A stretch of 64,000 nt of DNA from Pseudonocardia sp. 73-21 (GCF_001899645.1 NZ_MKVV01000091.1:1-64000), one strand, 5' to 3'. Positions 41,101 to 50,904 are shown, counted from the stretch's first letter. The notes: generated from the letters alone by a model not told the origin. Numbers and translations are program-made.

Positions 41101-41241
41101 GTGCCGGCAGCCGGTGCCGACCACGACGTGTCCGAGGTCCGCCAGGAGCTCCGGGCCCACACCGGCGTCCTCGGCGCGCTCCGCGAGCACCAGCTGTCGC
41201 TGCGCGCCGAGATGGGCGAGCTGCGCGCCGTCAGGCCGTAG
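41101..41241 (+). CDS. Possible 46-aa coiled-coil ORF or gene tail
   Basis: From GTG 41101 a short frame encodes DHDVSEVRQELRAHTGVLGA, LREHQLSLRAEMGELRAVRP and stop. The heptad-like pattern looks protein-coding, but there is no good ribosome site, the frame continues open upstream, and its end overlaps the convergent GH13 gene by 11 bp. It may be the tail of another decayed gene. Confidence 0.25.
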   Translation: MPAAGADHDVSEVRQELRAHTGVLGALREHQLSLRAEMGELRAVRP

Positions 41242-43486
41242 GCAGCTCCACCAGGAACGAGTGGCCCTGATGGGGCTCCAGCTCCACCACGAAGCTGTTG
41301 AGGTCGTCCACCGTGCCCACCGGCTTGCTGGTGAACATGTCCGAGATCGCGCTCCCGGGCACCAGGTGCTCCGAGCGGACGGTGCCCGAGACGTGCTCGT
41401 CGGCGAAGTTGAGCACCGTGAGGTGCAGACGGTCGGCCTCGAGCCGGTGCACCAGCACGAGCATGCCGCGGTGGGAGACGGCCGGGATGTCGATCTGCTG
41501 GGCCACCGCCACGCCGTAGCGCTTGCGTACCGCGAGGATGGCCTGGAGCTGGCGCAGGAAGCTCGTCTCGTCGTCGAGCTGGGCGGGGATCGGGCCGTAG
41601 AGGCTGGTGCCGCGCGGCATCCCGGCCGACGAGCGGGTGGCGCCGGGGTTGACGCCCATCAGGTCGTGGGCGGCGCGGGAGATCCAGCGGGTGTCGCCCT
41701 GCTCCAGCAGCTCCGAGACGTCGTCGGGGGGCAGCGTGAGCATGCCGCACAGGTCCCAGCCCGAGAGCGCGAAGACGCCGGGCTGCAGGGCGTTGAACAT
41801 CGCCAGCAGCAGGTGCACGCGCATGATCCGCGCGGTGTCGGCGTCCCCGATCGTGCTCAGGTTCGTGATCCCGAGCGTCGCCGCGATCACGGTGGCGGTG
41901 GTGCAGGCGATGCCGTTGGTGGTGAACACCAGGTTGTAGGGCGCGTTCGCGCCGGTCAGGTGCTCGCACAGGTCGCGGCGGACGCTCTCGGCCAGGTCGC
42001 CGCCGGTGATCTCCGCGCCCTTGTAGGTGTAGAGGTCGTCGCGGTGGCCGGTGGCCCAGTGCACGAGCTCGTAGGTCAGCTCGTCGTGGTTCTGCAGGGC
42101 GTGCACCAGCGACGCGGGGTCGACGCCCAGCTCGAGCGACGTGCGCAGCGTCAGGCGCAGGAACTCGGTGTCGGCGGTGGCCAGGGCGTGGTGGTAGGCG
42201 GGGCGGTTGACGAAGTCGTAGGACAGGTCCGCGCCGGCCTCGGCGGTGGTGCGGATGTCGTCGATCGTCAGGTTCAGCTCCTGGAAGGTGAACCCGCCGA
42301 GCTTGCGCACCATCGAGCCGATCAGGTGGTTGGCGGCGGCCGAGAGCGGGTGGCCCTCCGACCACGCAGGCATGCCCTCGGCGCTCTTCTCCACGCCGAG
42401 GAAGCCGTTGGCGTCCAGGCGCAGCGCGCCGGAGCCGAGGTCGGCGAGCGAGTGCAGGGCGTCGCCGATCACCAGGCGCATGCCCGCGAACGACGGGTCC
42501 AGCCAGTTGATCGAGGGCTGGCCGTCCTTGAAGTAGTGCAGGTAGACCCAGCGGCGCTCGACGCCGTCCACGCCCTCGACGGGTTTCGTCGCGCTCCAGT
42601 TGGTCTCCTTGACGCCCTCGGAGTAGAAGATCACCCGCTGCAGCCGACCGATGATGTAGCCGGCCTTGGCCAGCTGCTCCTCGGTGGCGGCGTCGATGTT
42701 GACCGAGTCCTGGCCCGGTGCGACGTCGGGGAGGATGTTCCAGTCCTCGGGATCGATCTCCACCATGTGGTAGATGCCCGGGTAGTCGCCGTACTTCATC
42801 TCGGCGAGCCGGAAGTCGGCACCCTTGCCGGTGTGGCCGGGCACGATGTCGTCGATGATCGTGCCGCCCGACCACGTGGCCATGCCGCACATCGCGCGGA
42901 ACTCCGCCTCGGTGCCGAACGCCGGGTCGATCTCGGTGCTCATGCGGTCGAAGTGGCCGTCGACGCTCGGGGTGGTCTGCCAGCCCGACAGCCCGCCCGC
43001 GCGCTTGACCGGCCCGGTGTGCGCGGCCTCGATGCCGATGGTCGCGAACGCCTCCCAGAGGGCCTCGTCGGCCATCGCGCCGAGGAACGAGTCGCCGGGC
43101 CGGGTGATGAACGAGATCGGGTAGGCGGTGAACCACACCGACGCCGTCTCCACGGCCTGGCGCGGGCCGGGGTTCGCGAACGGGTTCTGCCACATCGTGC
43201 CCTGGCCGGAGAACTGGCGGCTGATCTCGTTGGCGTCGGCCAGCATCGACTGGGAGAGCAGCCACGACACGTAGGCGGGGTTCGTGCCGGTCGGCTTGCC
43301 GTCCTTGGCCACCGAGCGGCGGGCCACGGGCGACTTCACGCGGGCGCGATGGCGCAGGCTCTTCGGCCGGGCGGGGTGGAAGTGCTCCGCGTAGGTGATC
43401 TCGCTCGGTTCGTGCTCTCCCGCCGGGACGGCAGACGAGACCGACGACGTGTTCTCTCCCGCGGAGGCGGCAGACGATTCCGACAA
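41231..43486 (-). CDS. GH13 alpha-amylase-family enzyme, trehalose synthase-like
   Basis: A 751-aa GH13 protein. The conserved regions are visible though divergent: region I IIDDIVPGHTG, region II GALRLDANGFLGVE with the nucleophile Asp, region III FTFQELNLTIDD with the acid/base Glu, region IV LQNHDELTYEL. A C-terminal beta domain follows (LHLTVLNFADEHVSG). It resembles maltosyl-/trehalose synthase-type transglucosylases and probably isomerises or transfers maltosyl/glucosyl units. It starts with TTG at 43486 after GGAGAG, followed by a poorly conserved ~30-residue Ser/Glu-rich leader. It stands alone, without treZ, glgE or maltokinase. Confidence 0.8.
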   Translation of the reverse strand: MSESSAASAGENTSSVSSAVPAGEHEPSEITYAEHFHPARPKSLRHRARVKSPVARRSVAKDGKPTGTNPAYVSWLLSQSMLADANEISRQFSGQGTMWQNPFANPGPRQAVETASVWFTAYPISFITRPGDSFLGAMADEALWEAFATIGIEAAHTGPVKRAGGLSGWQTTPSVDGHFDRMSTEIDPAFGTEAEFRAMCGMATWSGGTIIDDIVPGHTGKGADFRLAEMKYGDYPGIYHMVEIDPEDWNILPDVAPGQDSVNIDAATEEQLAKAGYIIGRLQRVIFYSEGVKETNWSATKPVEGVDGVERRWVYLHYFKDGQPSINWLDPSFAGMRLVIGDALHSLADLGSGALRLDANGFLGVEKSAEGMPAWSEGHPLSAAANHLIGSMVRKLGGFTFQELNLTIDDIRTTAEAGADLSYDFVNRPAYHHALATADTEFLRLTLRTSLELGVDPASLVHALQNHDELTYELVHWATGHRDDLYTYKGAEITGGDLAESVRRDLCEHLTGANAPYNLVFTTNGIACTTATVIAATLGITNLSTIGDADTARIMRVHLLLAMFNALQPGVFALSGWDLCGMLTLPPDDVSELLEQGDTRWISRAAHDLMGVNPGATRSSAGMPRGTSLYGPIPAQLDDETSFLRQLQAILAVRKRYGVAVAQQIDIPAVSHRGMLVLVHRLEADRLHLTVLNFADEHVSGTVRSEHLVPGSAISDMFTSKPVGTVDDLNSFVVELEPHQGHSFLVELPTA

Positions 43487-43581
43487 CGCAACTCTCCGTG
43501 CAATGTAGGTGAACGGTCAGTAGTGGGGCCACGTCCGACCGCGGCACCCGAACGGGGAACGACGGCGAGGGCGTCCGGCGG

Positions 43582-44289
43582 TCAGGATGCCGTAACGCCC
43601 GCGCGGGCGCAGAAGCGGCCGACGAGCCGGCGGCAGGCGGCCTCGGTGACGTCGGCACGCGCCGCGATGTCGGCCACCAGGGCGGGGATGTCGACCGCCG
43701 CCTCGAGCGCCGCGCGCTCCCCGGCCTCGTCCCACGCGTCCAGCCATGCGGCGAACGCGTCCGAGGTGATCTCGGGGTGGAACTGCACGGCCACGTGCGG
43801 CCCGCAGACGAACGCCTGCAGCCCGACCTCGTTGCGCGCCAGCTGCTGTGCGCCCGACGGGAGGGTGAACGCGTCGTCGTGGAACTGCATCCAGGTGCCG
43901 CGCTCCAGCACGTCCGGATCGGCCGAGCCGAGCGCGACGAACCCCCGTTCCGACCTCGGCGCGCGCGCGACGGTGCCGCCCAGTACGCGGGCCAGCGCCT
44001 GTGCGCCGAAGCAGATCCCCAGCACCGGTGTGCCGTGCCCGACGGCGCGCGCCAGCAGGTCCAGCTCCGCGCCCAGCCACGGGACGGTGTCGTCGTAGGC
44101 GGCGTCCGCCGAGCCCATCACGACGATGACGTCGACGTCGCCCGGGTCGGGCACGGGCGGGGCGCCGGGCTGGAACGCGGTGACCAGGACGTCGAAGCCC
44201 AGCTCGGCGAGAGCGGGGCCGACGGTGCCGACCTCCCGCTCACCCCGGCCGGGGACGGCGTCGTGCACGAGGACGAGAGCGGAGGGCAC
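43582..44289 (-). CDS. Class I glutamine amidotransferase-like protein
   Basis: A 235-aa GATase1 protein with the nucleophile elbow VLGICFGAQALARVLGG (catalytic Cys near 94) and the His-Glu pair in VAVQFHPEITSD. It is similar to stand-alone GMP-synthase-like amidotransferases that act on gamma-glutamyl amide bonds. No synthase partner lies next to it. The ATG at 44289 is 55 bp from the divergent dodecin gene start. Confidence 0.88.
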   Translation of the reverse strand: MPSALVLVHDAVPGRGEREVGTVGPALAELGFDVLVTAFQPGAPPVPDPGDVDVIVVMGSADAAYDDTVPWLGAELDLLARAVGHGTPVLGICFGAQALARVLGGTVARAPRSERGFVALGSADPDVLERGTWMQFHDDAFTLPSGAQQLARNEVGLQAFVCGPHVAVQFHPEITSDAFAAWLDAWDEAGERAALEAAVDIPALVADIAARADVTEAACRRLVGRFCARAGVTAS

Positions 44290-44343
44290 GGCGCCAGTCT
44301 TCCAACGGTGTTGAGCATGGCGGGAAACGGGTAGTCCGGGCGC

Positions 44344-44553
44344 ATGTCGAGCAACGTGTACCGCAAGACCGAGGTCGTCGGATCGTCACCGGACAGCGTC
44401 GAGGAGGCCATCAGGAACGGGGTGGAGCGGGCGTCGCGCACCGTGCGGAACGTCGAGTGGTTCGAGGTGGACGAGATCCGCGGGCACGTGGTGGACGGAT
44501 CCGTCGAGTACTTCCAGGTCGGGATGAAGATCGGCTTCAAGCTCGACGACTGA
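44344..44553 (+). CDS. Dodecin
   Basis: A 69-aa dodecin. VYRKTEVVGSSPDSVEEAIR, TVRNVEWFEVDEIRG and VEYFQVGMKIGFKLD match the flavin/CoA-binding dodecamer family, including the conserved tryptophan of NVEWFEV that stacks on flavin. It stores or buffers flavins in the cytoplasm. Single gene; the thioesterase starts 71 bp later. Confidence 0.95.
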   Translation: MSSNVYRKTEVVGSSPDSVEEAIRNGVERASRTVRNVEWFEVDEIRGHVVDGSVEYFQVGMKIGFKLDD

Positions 44554-44624
44554 CGCTCCGGACCGCGTCGAGGTCGATCGGGACGCGATGCGGGCGGCCC
44601 CGTCCGGCTGGCACCCTCGGGGGC

Positions 44625-45032
44625 GTGACCACCCTCGCCGACCGTGCGGCCGCCGCCCTCGCCCTGCCCATGCACGAGGCGCTGCGCGCGCGGCTGGTCG
44701 ATCCGGACGACCCCGCGGGCGGCGTCACGTTCCCGGTGGTCGGTCTGGCCGTGAACCCCGGCGGGACCCTGCACGGCGGTGCGGTCGGCGTGATCCTGGA
44801 GATCACCGGCTTCCTCGCGCTGCTGCCCGAGCTGGCCGACACCGAGCACGCCGTCACCCACCACATCTCCACCCAGATGCTCAGCCCCGGCCGCCAGGGG
44901 GAGGACGTGCTGGTCAAGGCGGTACTGGAGCGGCGCACGCGGCGGCTCGGGTTCGTCACGGCCACGGCGACGATCGGCGACCGGCTGGTGGCGCGCTCGC
45001 AGATCACGAAGTCCGTGATCGACCTCCGGTAG
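44625..45032 (+). CDS. PaaI-type hotdog thioesterase
   Basis: A 135-aa hotdog-fold protein: AVNPGGTLHGGAVGVILEIT contains the HGG motif typical of PaaI/YbgC-like acyl-CoA thioesterases, followed by VTHHISTQMLSPGRQGEDVL. It likely hydrolyses aryl- or acyl-CoA. I start at GTG 44625 (TTLADRAAAALALPMH); a longer frame upstream overlaps the dodecin gene and is not conserved-looking. It overlaps the convergent MFS gene by 29 bp. Confidence 0.85.
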   Translation: MTTLADRAAAALALPMHEALRARLVDPDDPAGGVTFPVVGLAVNPGGTLHGGAVGVILEITGFLALLPELADTEHAVTHHISTQMLSPGRQGEDVLVKAVLERRTRRLGFVTATATIGDRLVARSQITKSVIDLR

Positions 45033-46227
45033 CGGCGACCGTGGCGCCGATCGTCAGGGTGGCCACCGCCGCGATCACCACGAGCAGCGGGCCCGTCCAG
45101 CTGCCGGTGGCGTCGTGGACGGCGCCGACGACGGTCGGGCCGGCCGCGGCGACGAGATAGCCGCCGCCCTGCACCAGCGCGGACATCCGGCGGCTCTCGG
45201 CGGGGTTCCGCGCCCGCCGCACGACGAGCGAGAAGATCACCGTGAACCCACCGCCCTGCGCGGCGCCGCCGAGCGCGCACCACAGCGCCCAGTACTGCGG
45301 GGCCAGCAGCAGCCCCAGCGGCAGCGCCGCCCACGCCGCGCACACCACGAGCAGGGCCGGCCGCGGGGACGCGAACACCCGCAGCAGCACCGGCACGCCG
45401 AACGCGCCGACGACCGCGGCGATCTGGAACACCGACGAGCTCAGCCCCGCCGCGCCGGCGTCCATGCCCAGCTCGTCCCGCAGCAGCAGCGGCAGCCAGG
45501 CCGTCACGCCGTAGTAGGAGAACGCCTGGCCCGCGAAGGCGACGGTCAGCGCCCAGACCACCGGGCGGCGCCACCACGCGGGGCCGACGGGCTCGTCGTC
45601 CACCGGTCCCGCGGCCGCCGCCCGGGCCCGGGTGCGGCGCGTCCCGGCCCACCAGACCCCCGCCGCGACCACGGCCAGTGCGCCCCAGGCCAGCAGCGCG
45701 GAGCGCCACCCCACCGCCGCGGCGATCGGGACGGTCAGCGACAGCGTGACCATCGAGCCCACGTTGAGCATCGCGGTGTAGGCGCCCAGCACCAGGCCGG
45801 CGCGGGCGGGGGCGACGTCGCGCCCGATCACCACGGGCATCGCCACGTTCCCGACGGTGATCGCGATGCCGATGACGACCGTGCCGACGACGGCCCAGGT
45901 CAGCCCGTCCACCGAGCGGAGGACCGTGCCCAGAAGCAGCCCCCCGAGCGCCACCAGCACACCGCGTTCGAGCCCGGCGCGCGCCAGCAACCACGACGCG
46001 AAGGGCGTGGCGAGGCTGAAGCACAGCACCGGGAGGCTGGTGAGCAGGCCCGCGGTGCCGGCGCCGATGCCGAGGTCGGCGCGGATCGTGTCGAGCACGG
46101 GGGAGACGGCGACGATGGGGCCCCGCAGGTTGAGCGCGACGGCCAGGACGGCCAGGAGCAGCAGTGCCGAGGTGGCGCGGGCGGTGCGCGGTGGAGCAGT
46201 GGTCGTAGCGGCGGTCACTGACTCCAT
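45004..46227 (-). CDS. MFS transporter, CynX/NimT-like
   Basis: A 407-aa major facilitator with twelve hydrophobic stretches. ALNLRGPIVAVSPVLDTIRADLG is the hallmark opening of the cyanate/nitroimidazole (CynX/NimT/YycB) group. It is a probable exporter or proton-linked importer in the plasma membrane. ATG 46227 has GAGGGG upstream; the frame stays open to 47214 antisense to the SDR gene, which I reject. It is divergent from that SDR gene. Confidence 0.9.
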   Translation of the reverse strand: MESVTAATTTAPPRTARATSALLLLAVLAVALNLRGPIVAVSPVLDTIRADLGIGAGTAGLLTSLPVLCFSLATPFASWLLARAGLERGVLVALGGLLLGTVLRSVDGLTWAVVGTVVIGIAITVGNVAMPVVIGRDVAPARAGLVLGAYTAMLNVGSMVTLSLTVPIAAAVGWRSALLAWGALAVVAAGVWWAGTRRTRARAAAAGPVDDEPVGPAWWRRPVVWALTVAFAGQAFSYYGVTAWLPLLLRDELGMDAGAAGLSSSVFQIAAVVGAFGVPVLLRVFASPRPALLVVCAAWAALPLGLLLAPQYWALWCALGGAAQGGGFTVIFSLVVRRARNPAESRRMSALVQGGGYLVAAAGPTVVGAVHDATGSWTGPLLVVIAAVATLTIGATVAATGGRSRTS

Positions 46228-46314
46228 GCTCGACCCCTCGTCACGCGATCGCAGCCCGCGGTGAGCAGACACACGCTCCGGAATGTTCGGGCCGCGAAGA
46301 TCGCTGAGGAGGGC

Positions 46315-47139
46315 ATGACTTCGAAGACCTGGTTCATCACCGGTGCCTCGCGCGGCTTCGGCCGCGAGTGGGCCATCGCCGCCCTCGAGCGCGGGGACTC
46401 GGTCGCCGCCACCGCTCGCGACACCTCCACGCTCGACGACCTCGTCGCCACGTACGGCGACCGGCTCCTGCCGCTGCAGCTCGACGTCACCGACCGCGCC
46501 GCCGACTTCGCCGCCGTCGCGCAGGCGCACGAGCACTTCGGCCGCCTCGACGTGGTGGTCAACAACGCCGGCTATGGCCAGTTCGGGCTCGTCGAGGAGC
46601 TGTCGGAGGCCGACGCCCGCGACCAGATCGAGACCAACCTGTTCGGCGCACTGTGGGTCACCCAGGCCGCGCTGCCGTTCCTGCGCGCGCAGGGATCGGG
46701 CCACATCCTGCAGGTCAGCTCCATCGGCGGGATCAGCGCGTTCCCGTACGTCGGGATCTACCACGCGTCCAAGTGGGCGCTGGAGGGCATCAGCCAGTCC
46801 CTGTCCCAGGAGGTGGCCGACTTCGGCATCAAGGTCACCCTCATCGAGCCGGGCGGGTTCTCCACCGACTGGTCGGGCTCCTCGTCGCGCACGGCCGAGC
46901 CGCTGGCCGACTACGACGAGTTCCGCGAGAAGATGTTCGCGGCCCGCAAGGCGCGCAACGCCACCCCCGGTGACCCGCAGGCGAGCGCATCGGCCGTGCT
47001 GAAGATCGTGGACGCGGAGAACCCGCCGCTGCGCGTGTTCTTCGGCGACGGTCCGCTGAAGATCGCCACCGCCGACTACGAGTCCCGCCTCGCCACCTGG
47101 CGCGAGTGGGAGCCGGTGTCGGTCGAAGCGCAGGGCTGA
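46315..47139 (+). CDS. SDR family oxidoreductase
   Basis: A 274-aa classical SDR: TGASRGFGREWAIA for cofactor binding, with ATARDT after strand 2 suggesting NADPH, then NNAGYGQFG, ILQVSSIGG and the catalytic YHASK. It resembles the group annotated as oxidoreductases of unknown substrate in actinomycetes. ATG 46315 follows GAGGAGGGC. A universal stress protein gene starts 14 bp downstream, so the two are probably co-transcribed. Confidence 0.92.
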   Translation: MTSKTWFITGASRGFGREWAIAALERGDSVAATARDTSTLDDLVATYGDRLLPLQLDVTDRAADFAAVAQAHEHFGRLDVVVNNAGYGQFGLVEELSEADARDQIETNLFGALWVTQAALPFLRAQGSGHILQVSSIGGISAFPYVGIYHASKWALEGISQSLSQEVADFGIKVTLIEPGGFSTDWSGSSSRTAEPLADYDEFREKMFAARKARNATPGDPQASASAVLKIVDAENPPLRVFFGDGPLKIATADYESRLATWREWEPVSVEAQG

Positions 47140-47153
47140 TCCACGATGAGGGC

Positions 47154-47594
47154 GTGACGTTCGAGCTCGGCACCGACGGCCCCTCCGTGATCGTCGTCGG
47201 TGTCGACGGCTCACCCACCTCCACCCACGCCGGCGCGTACGCGGTGGGCCTGGCGCGGCGACAGAACTCGCGCATCGTCGTGGTCTACGTCGTGTCGGCC
47301 CCGGCGATCGCGGGCCTCGCCCCGTCGGCGTCGGGAGCCATCGAGGAGAGCCTGGTGGAGGCCGTCCGCGAGCTGGCCGAGCAGGTCGAGGAGGGCGCCC
47401 GGCACCACGGGGTGGCCGCGGAGTTCCGCGCCGTGCGCGGCGACCCCTACACCGAGCTCACCCGCGTCGCCGACGAGGTGCGCGCCGACGCCCTCGTCGT
47501 CGGCGCGTCGACGCAGGCCGGACACCGCTTCGTCGGCTCGCTGGCGGTCCGGCTGGTGAAGGCCGGGCGGTGGCCCGTCACGGTGGTGCCGTAA
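47154..47594 (+). CDS. Universal stress protein (UspA family)
   Basis: A 146-aa Usp domain: VIVVGVDGSPTSTHAGAYAV at the start and the ATP-binding-type glycine motif replaced by VVGASTQAGHRFVGSLAVRL near the C-terminus, then PVTVVP. The G-2x-G-9x-G-(S/T) motif is only partly preserved, so ATP binding is uncertain. GTG 47154 is the first sensible start. Confidence 0.85.
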   Translation: MTFELGTDGPSVIVVGVDGSPTSTHAGAYAVGLARRQNSRIVVVYVVSAPAIAGLAPSASGAIEESLVEAVRELAEQVEEGARHHGVAAEFRAVRGDPYTELTRVADEVRADALVVGASTQAGHRFVGSLAVRLVKAGRWPVTVVP

Positions 47595-47616
47595 CGGGTT
47601 GTGATTCTGTTTCCCG

Positions 47617-49198
47617 GTGCAGATTCTGCTGCTTCTGGTCGGGCTCATGCTGGCTGCCGTGCTGCTGGTGGGGGTCGGGGACCGGCTGCGGCTGCCGTGG
47701 CCCGCGCTGATGGTGGTGCTCGGGCTGGCGGTGGCGTTCGTGCCGGGGCTGCCCGACCGGTTCGAGCTCGAACCCGACCTGATCCTGCCGCTGTTCCTGC
47801 CGCCGCTGCTGTTCGCCTCCGCCCAGCGCACGTCGTGGGTGCTGTTCCGGGCCCGGTGGCGCAGCATCGCGCTGCTGGCGGTGGCGCTGGTGGCCGTGAC
47901 GATCATGGTGGTGGCCGGCACCGTCGCGGCGCTGGTCCCGGGGCTGGGCCTCACCGCGGCCGTCGTGCTCGGGGCGATGGTGGCGCCGCCCGACCCGGTG
48001 GCGGTCGAGGCCGTCGCGGGGCCCGTCCGCATGCCGCGACGGCTGCTGACGGTGCTGCAGAGCGAGGGCCTGTTCAACGACGCGACGGCGCTGGTCGTGT
48101 TCCAGGCCGCCGTGCTCGCCACCGTCCAGGGCGGGGACCTGAGCCTGCCGGTGCTGGGACTGCAGTTCGTCCTCGGTGCGGCGGGCGCGGTCGCGATCGG
48201 CTGGGTCATCGCCCGCGTCGCGCGGTTCGTCATGAACCGGGTCACCGACCACCGGCCGCAGCGCACTGACGCTCGTGCTGCCGTTCGCGGTCTACCTCGC
48301 GGCCGAGGAGGTGCACGCGTCCGGCGTGATCGCGGTGGTGGTGGTCGCGCTGGAGCTGCGCAGCGAGGGCGACGCCGACGAGGCCGCGGAGCGCATCGTG
48401 CAGCGCTCGTTCTGGGACGTGGTGGAGCTGCTGGTCACCGGGGTGGCGTTCGGACTGATCGGGCTGGACCTGCGGCAGGTCGTCGTCGCCGCGGGCGCGG
48501 ACCTGTGGCGCATGCTGGGGCACGCCGCCGTGGTGTGCGCCGTGGTGGTCGGAGTGCGGGCGGTCTGGATGACGGCGGCGTGGCTGCTGGTGCGCCGCTC
48601 GTCCGACGCCGCCCGGGCGCCGCGCACCGGTCGTGAGGCGGTGGTGCTGGGCTGGTGCGGCATGCGCGGGCTCGCCACGCTCGCGCTCGCCCTGTCGTTG
48701 CCGCTCACCACGACGGCGGGCGCGCCGTTCCCCGCCCGCGACGAGCTGCTCGTCATCGCGTGTTCGGTCCTCGTGGTGACGCTCCTGCTGCCCGGGTTCA
48801 CGCTCCCGATGCTGGTGCGGCTGCTCGGCGTGGCCGAGGACGCCGACGCCGAGCACGCCGCCGAGCGGTCGATCGCGAAGCGCGCCCAGAAGGCGGCGTG
48901 GAAGCGGCTCGTCGAGGAGGAGCGGCGCGTAAACCTGCCCGACGAGGTCGAGACCGCGTTGCGGGAGCGGCTCTCGCGCCTGGAGGGGCTGCTGCGCGGC
49001 GAGCCGGCGTCGGAGGAGGAGCGCGACCGCGCGGAGGCCTGGCGCAAGGGCCGCGTCCTGGCGCAGAAGGTCCAGAGCGTCGCGCTGGCCGCGGCCCGCG
49101 AGGAGGTGCTCGTGGCCCGGCGCGAACCGGGGGTCGACCCCGAGGCCGCCGACCGGGTGCTGCGCCGCCTGGACCTGCGCACGGTGCTGCTCGACTGA
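47617..49198 (+). pseudogene. CPA1 Na+/H+ antiporter with a central frameshift
   Basis: Two frames together make one NhaP-type antiporter. From GTG 47617, frame 1 gives the first seven or so helices, including LQSEGLFNDATALVVF with the FND ion-site motif. The frame loses sense after VMNRVTDHRPQR near 48260. From about 48262 the +1 frame continues LTLVLPFAVYLAAEEVHASG through VVLGWCGMRGLATLALALSL and a long cytoplasmic tail (LVEEERRVNLPDEVETALRE) to 49198. A single-base insertion or two-base deletion near 48255-48270 explains it. I see no slippery sequence. Sequencing error or recent inactivation are both possible. Confidence 0.8.
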
Positions 49199-49281
49199 CG
49201 CGCCGGACCCGCCACGTGGTCAGCTGCGGCTGTTCGAGGGCCGCAGTCGACAGCCACACGTGACGACGTGGGGGTCCGGGG

Positions 49282-50859
49282 CTAGGTGACGGTGACGACG
49301 ATCCCGGGCCAGCCCGTCGCGCCGTCCGGGACGGGATCGGCGGCGTTCTCGGTCTGGGTCGTGCCGTCGGCGTTGGTGGCGCGGGCGCGGATCGAGTGCC
49401 GCCCGGCCGGCAGGTCCACGACCGTGCGCCACATCCGCCACGTGTCGCCGCTGACCTCGGTGGCCAGCTCGGTGGTCTGCCACGCGCCGCCGTCCACCTG
49501 GATCTCGACCTTGGATATGCCGTCGGGTTGCGACCACGCGATGCCCGCGACCGGCACCTTCCCGGCCTTCGGGCCGGCGTCGGCGCGCGGGGTGTCGATG
49601 CGGCACTCGGTCTTGATCGGCCCCTCCGACGACCAGCCGCGGTCCACCCAGTACGCGCTGCGCGCCTCGAACGTCGTGAGCTCCAGGTCGGTGACCCACT
49701 TGGTGGCCGAGACGTAGCCGTACAGGCCCGGCACCACCATGCGCACGGGGAAGCCGTGCTCGGGCGGCAGCGCCTCCCCGTTCATCCCGACGGCCAGCAG
49801 CGCGCCCCGGTCCTTCTCCATGATCACGTCGACGGGGGTGCCGGCGGTCCAGGAGTCGCTGCTGGTGGACAGCACCTGGGTGGCGTCGGGCCGCACGCCC
49901 GCCTCCAGCAGGATCGAGCGCAGGTCGACGCCGACGAAGTTCGTGGTGGAGATGAGGTCGCCGCCCACCTCGTCGGAGACGCACAGCATCGTGACCGTGC
50001 GCTCGACGAGCGGGCGGGCCATCAGGTCGTCGAAGGTCAGGCGGATCTCGGTGTCGACCATGCCGTGGATGCGCAGCGACCAGTTCGCCGCGGTGAGGTT
50101 CGGGATCCGCAACGCCGTGTCGATGCGGTAGAAGTCGGCGTTCGCGGTGAGGAAGGTCGGCGTGCCCAGGTCGGGGAACGCGGCCGAGGCCGGGATCGCC
50201 GGGGCCCGTTCGGCGAGCGTGGCCGAGGCCAGCCGGCTGGTGACGGCGGCGCGGGAGCCGCCGGCGTCGCCGCCGAGCCACTGCCCGATGCCACCGGTGG
50301 CGAGCGCGCCGAACCCGACGGCGGCCGACGAGCCCGCGAGCATCGTGCGCCGCGAGAGCTCGCCGCGGGCCGGGCGCCGGGGCGGTACCGCCGCGTCGAG
50401 GGCCAGCGCGTGCAGCCGGCGCAGCACGGTGACGCCGGTGGCGAGCGCCGCGGCGGGTGCGAGCAGGTCGAGGGGGGAGAACGTCGGCGAGATCATCACG
50501 GCGGCGATCCCGAGCAGGCCCAGCACCACCACGACCACGACGGCGGGCCGTGGCTGCGACCGGGACGCGAGCCCCGCCGCCACGGCCACCAGCAGCAGCA
50601 CGACGCCGACGCCCGCGAGCAGCACCGGCTTGTCGGCCGTGCCGAACGTGGTCTTCGCGAACTCGACGAGCCACGCGGGCGCGAACCGGATCACGGTGTT
50701 GCCGACGGCGAGGTAGGGCGACGAGGGCGGGGAGACGACCCCGGCCACCAGGTGGCCCACCCCGAGCGCGGCCCCGACGGCCAGCACGCCGAGCGTGGCG
50801 GCGTAGCGGCGCGAGAGCGACGGGGCGCGGGTCGGCGTGGGGGTGCTGGTCGTGCTCAC
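49282..50859 (-). CDS. Membrane-anchored sulfite oxidase-family molybdoenzyme
   Basis: A 525-aa protein. The N-terminal 150 residues contain about four hydrophobic helices. A twin-arginine-like stretch SRRTMLAGSSAAVGFG sits near residue 170, then comes a sulfite oxidase-family molybdopterin domain with the molybdenum-ligating cysteine in ERTVTMLCVSDEVGGD. A C-terminal Mo-co dimerisation domain (VAGIAWSQPDGISKVEIQVD, DTWRMWRTVVDLPAG) completes it. The arrangement suggests a membrane-tethered extracytoplasmic oxidase or reductase. There is no cytochrome partner nearby. It may be the last gene of the run of minus-strand genes below hut. Confidence 0.88.
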   Translation of the reverse strand: MSTTSTPTPTRAPSLSRRYAATLGVLAVGAALGVGHLVAGVVSPPSSPYLAVGNTVIRFAPAWLVEFAKTTFGTADKPVLLAGVGVVLLLVAVAAGLASRSQPRPAVVVVVVLGLLGIAAVMISPTFSPLDLLAPAAALATGVTVLRRLHALALDAAVPPRRPARGELSRRTMLAGSSAAVGFGALATGGIGQWLGGDAGGSRAAVTSRLASATLAERAPAIPASAAFPDLGTPTFLTANADFYRIDTALRIPNLTAANWSLRIHGMVDTEIRLTFDDLMARPLVERTVTMLCVSDEVGGDLISTTNFVGVDLRSILLEAGVRPDATQVLSTSSDSWTAGTPVDVIMEKDRGALLAVGMNGEALPPEHGFPVRMVVPGLYGYVSATKWVTDLELTTFEARSAYWVDRGWSSEGPIKTECRIDTPRADAGPKAGKVPVAGIAWSQPDGISKVEIQVDGGAWQTTELATEVSGDTWRMWRTVVDLPAGRHSIRARATNADGTTQTENAADPVPDGATGWPGIVVTVT

Positions 50860-50904
50860 CGTTCCAGTCTGGCCCGGCCTGCGACGGCGTGCGGCCGGGA
50901 CTTC

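Noticed and set aside
48240..48290. Programmed ribosomal frameshift in the antiporter gene
   Set aside because: No slippery heptamer or downstream structure is apparent, and no antiporter of this family is known to need recoding. A simple indel is more likely.
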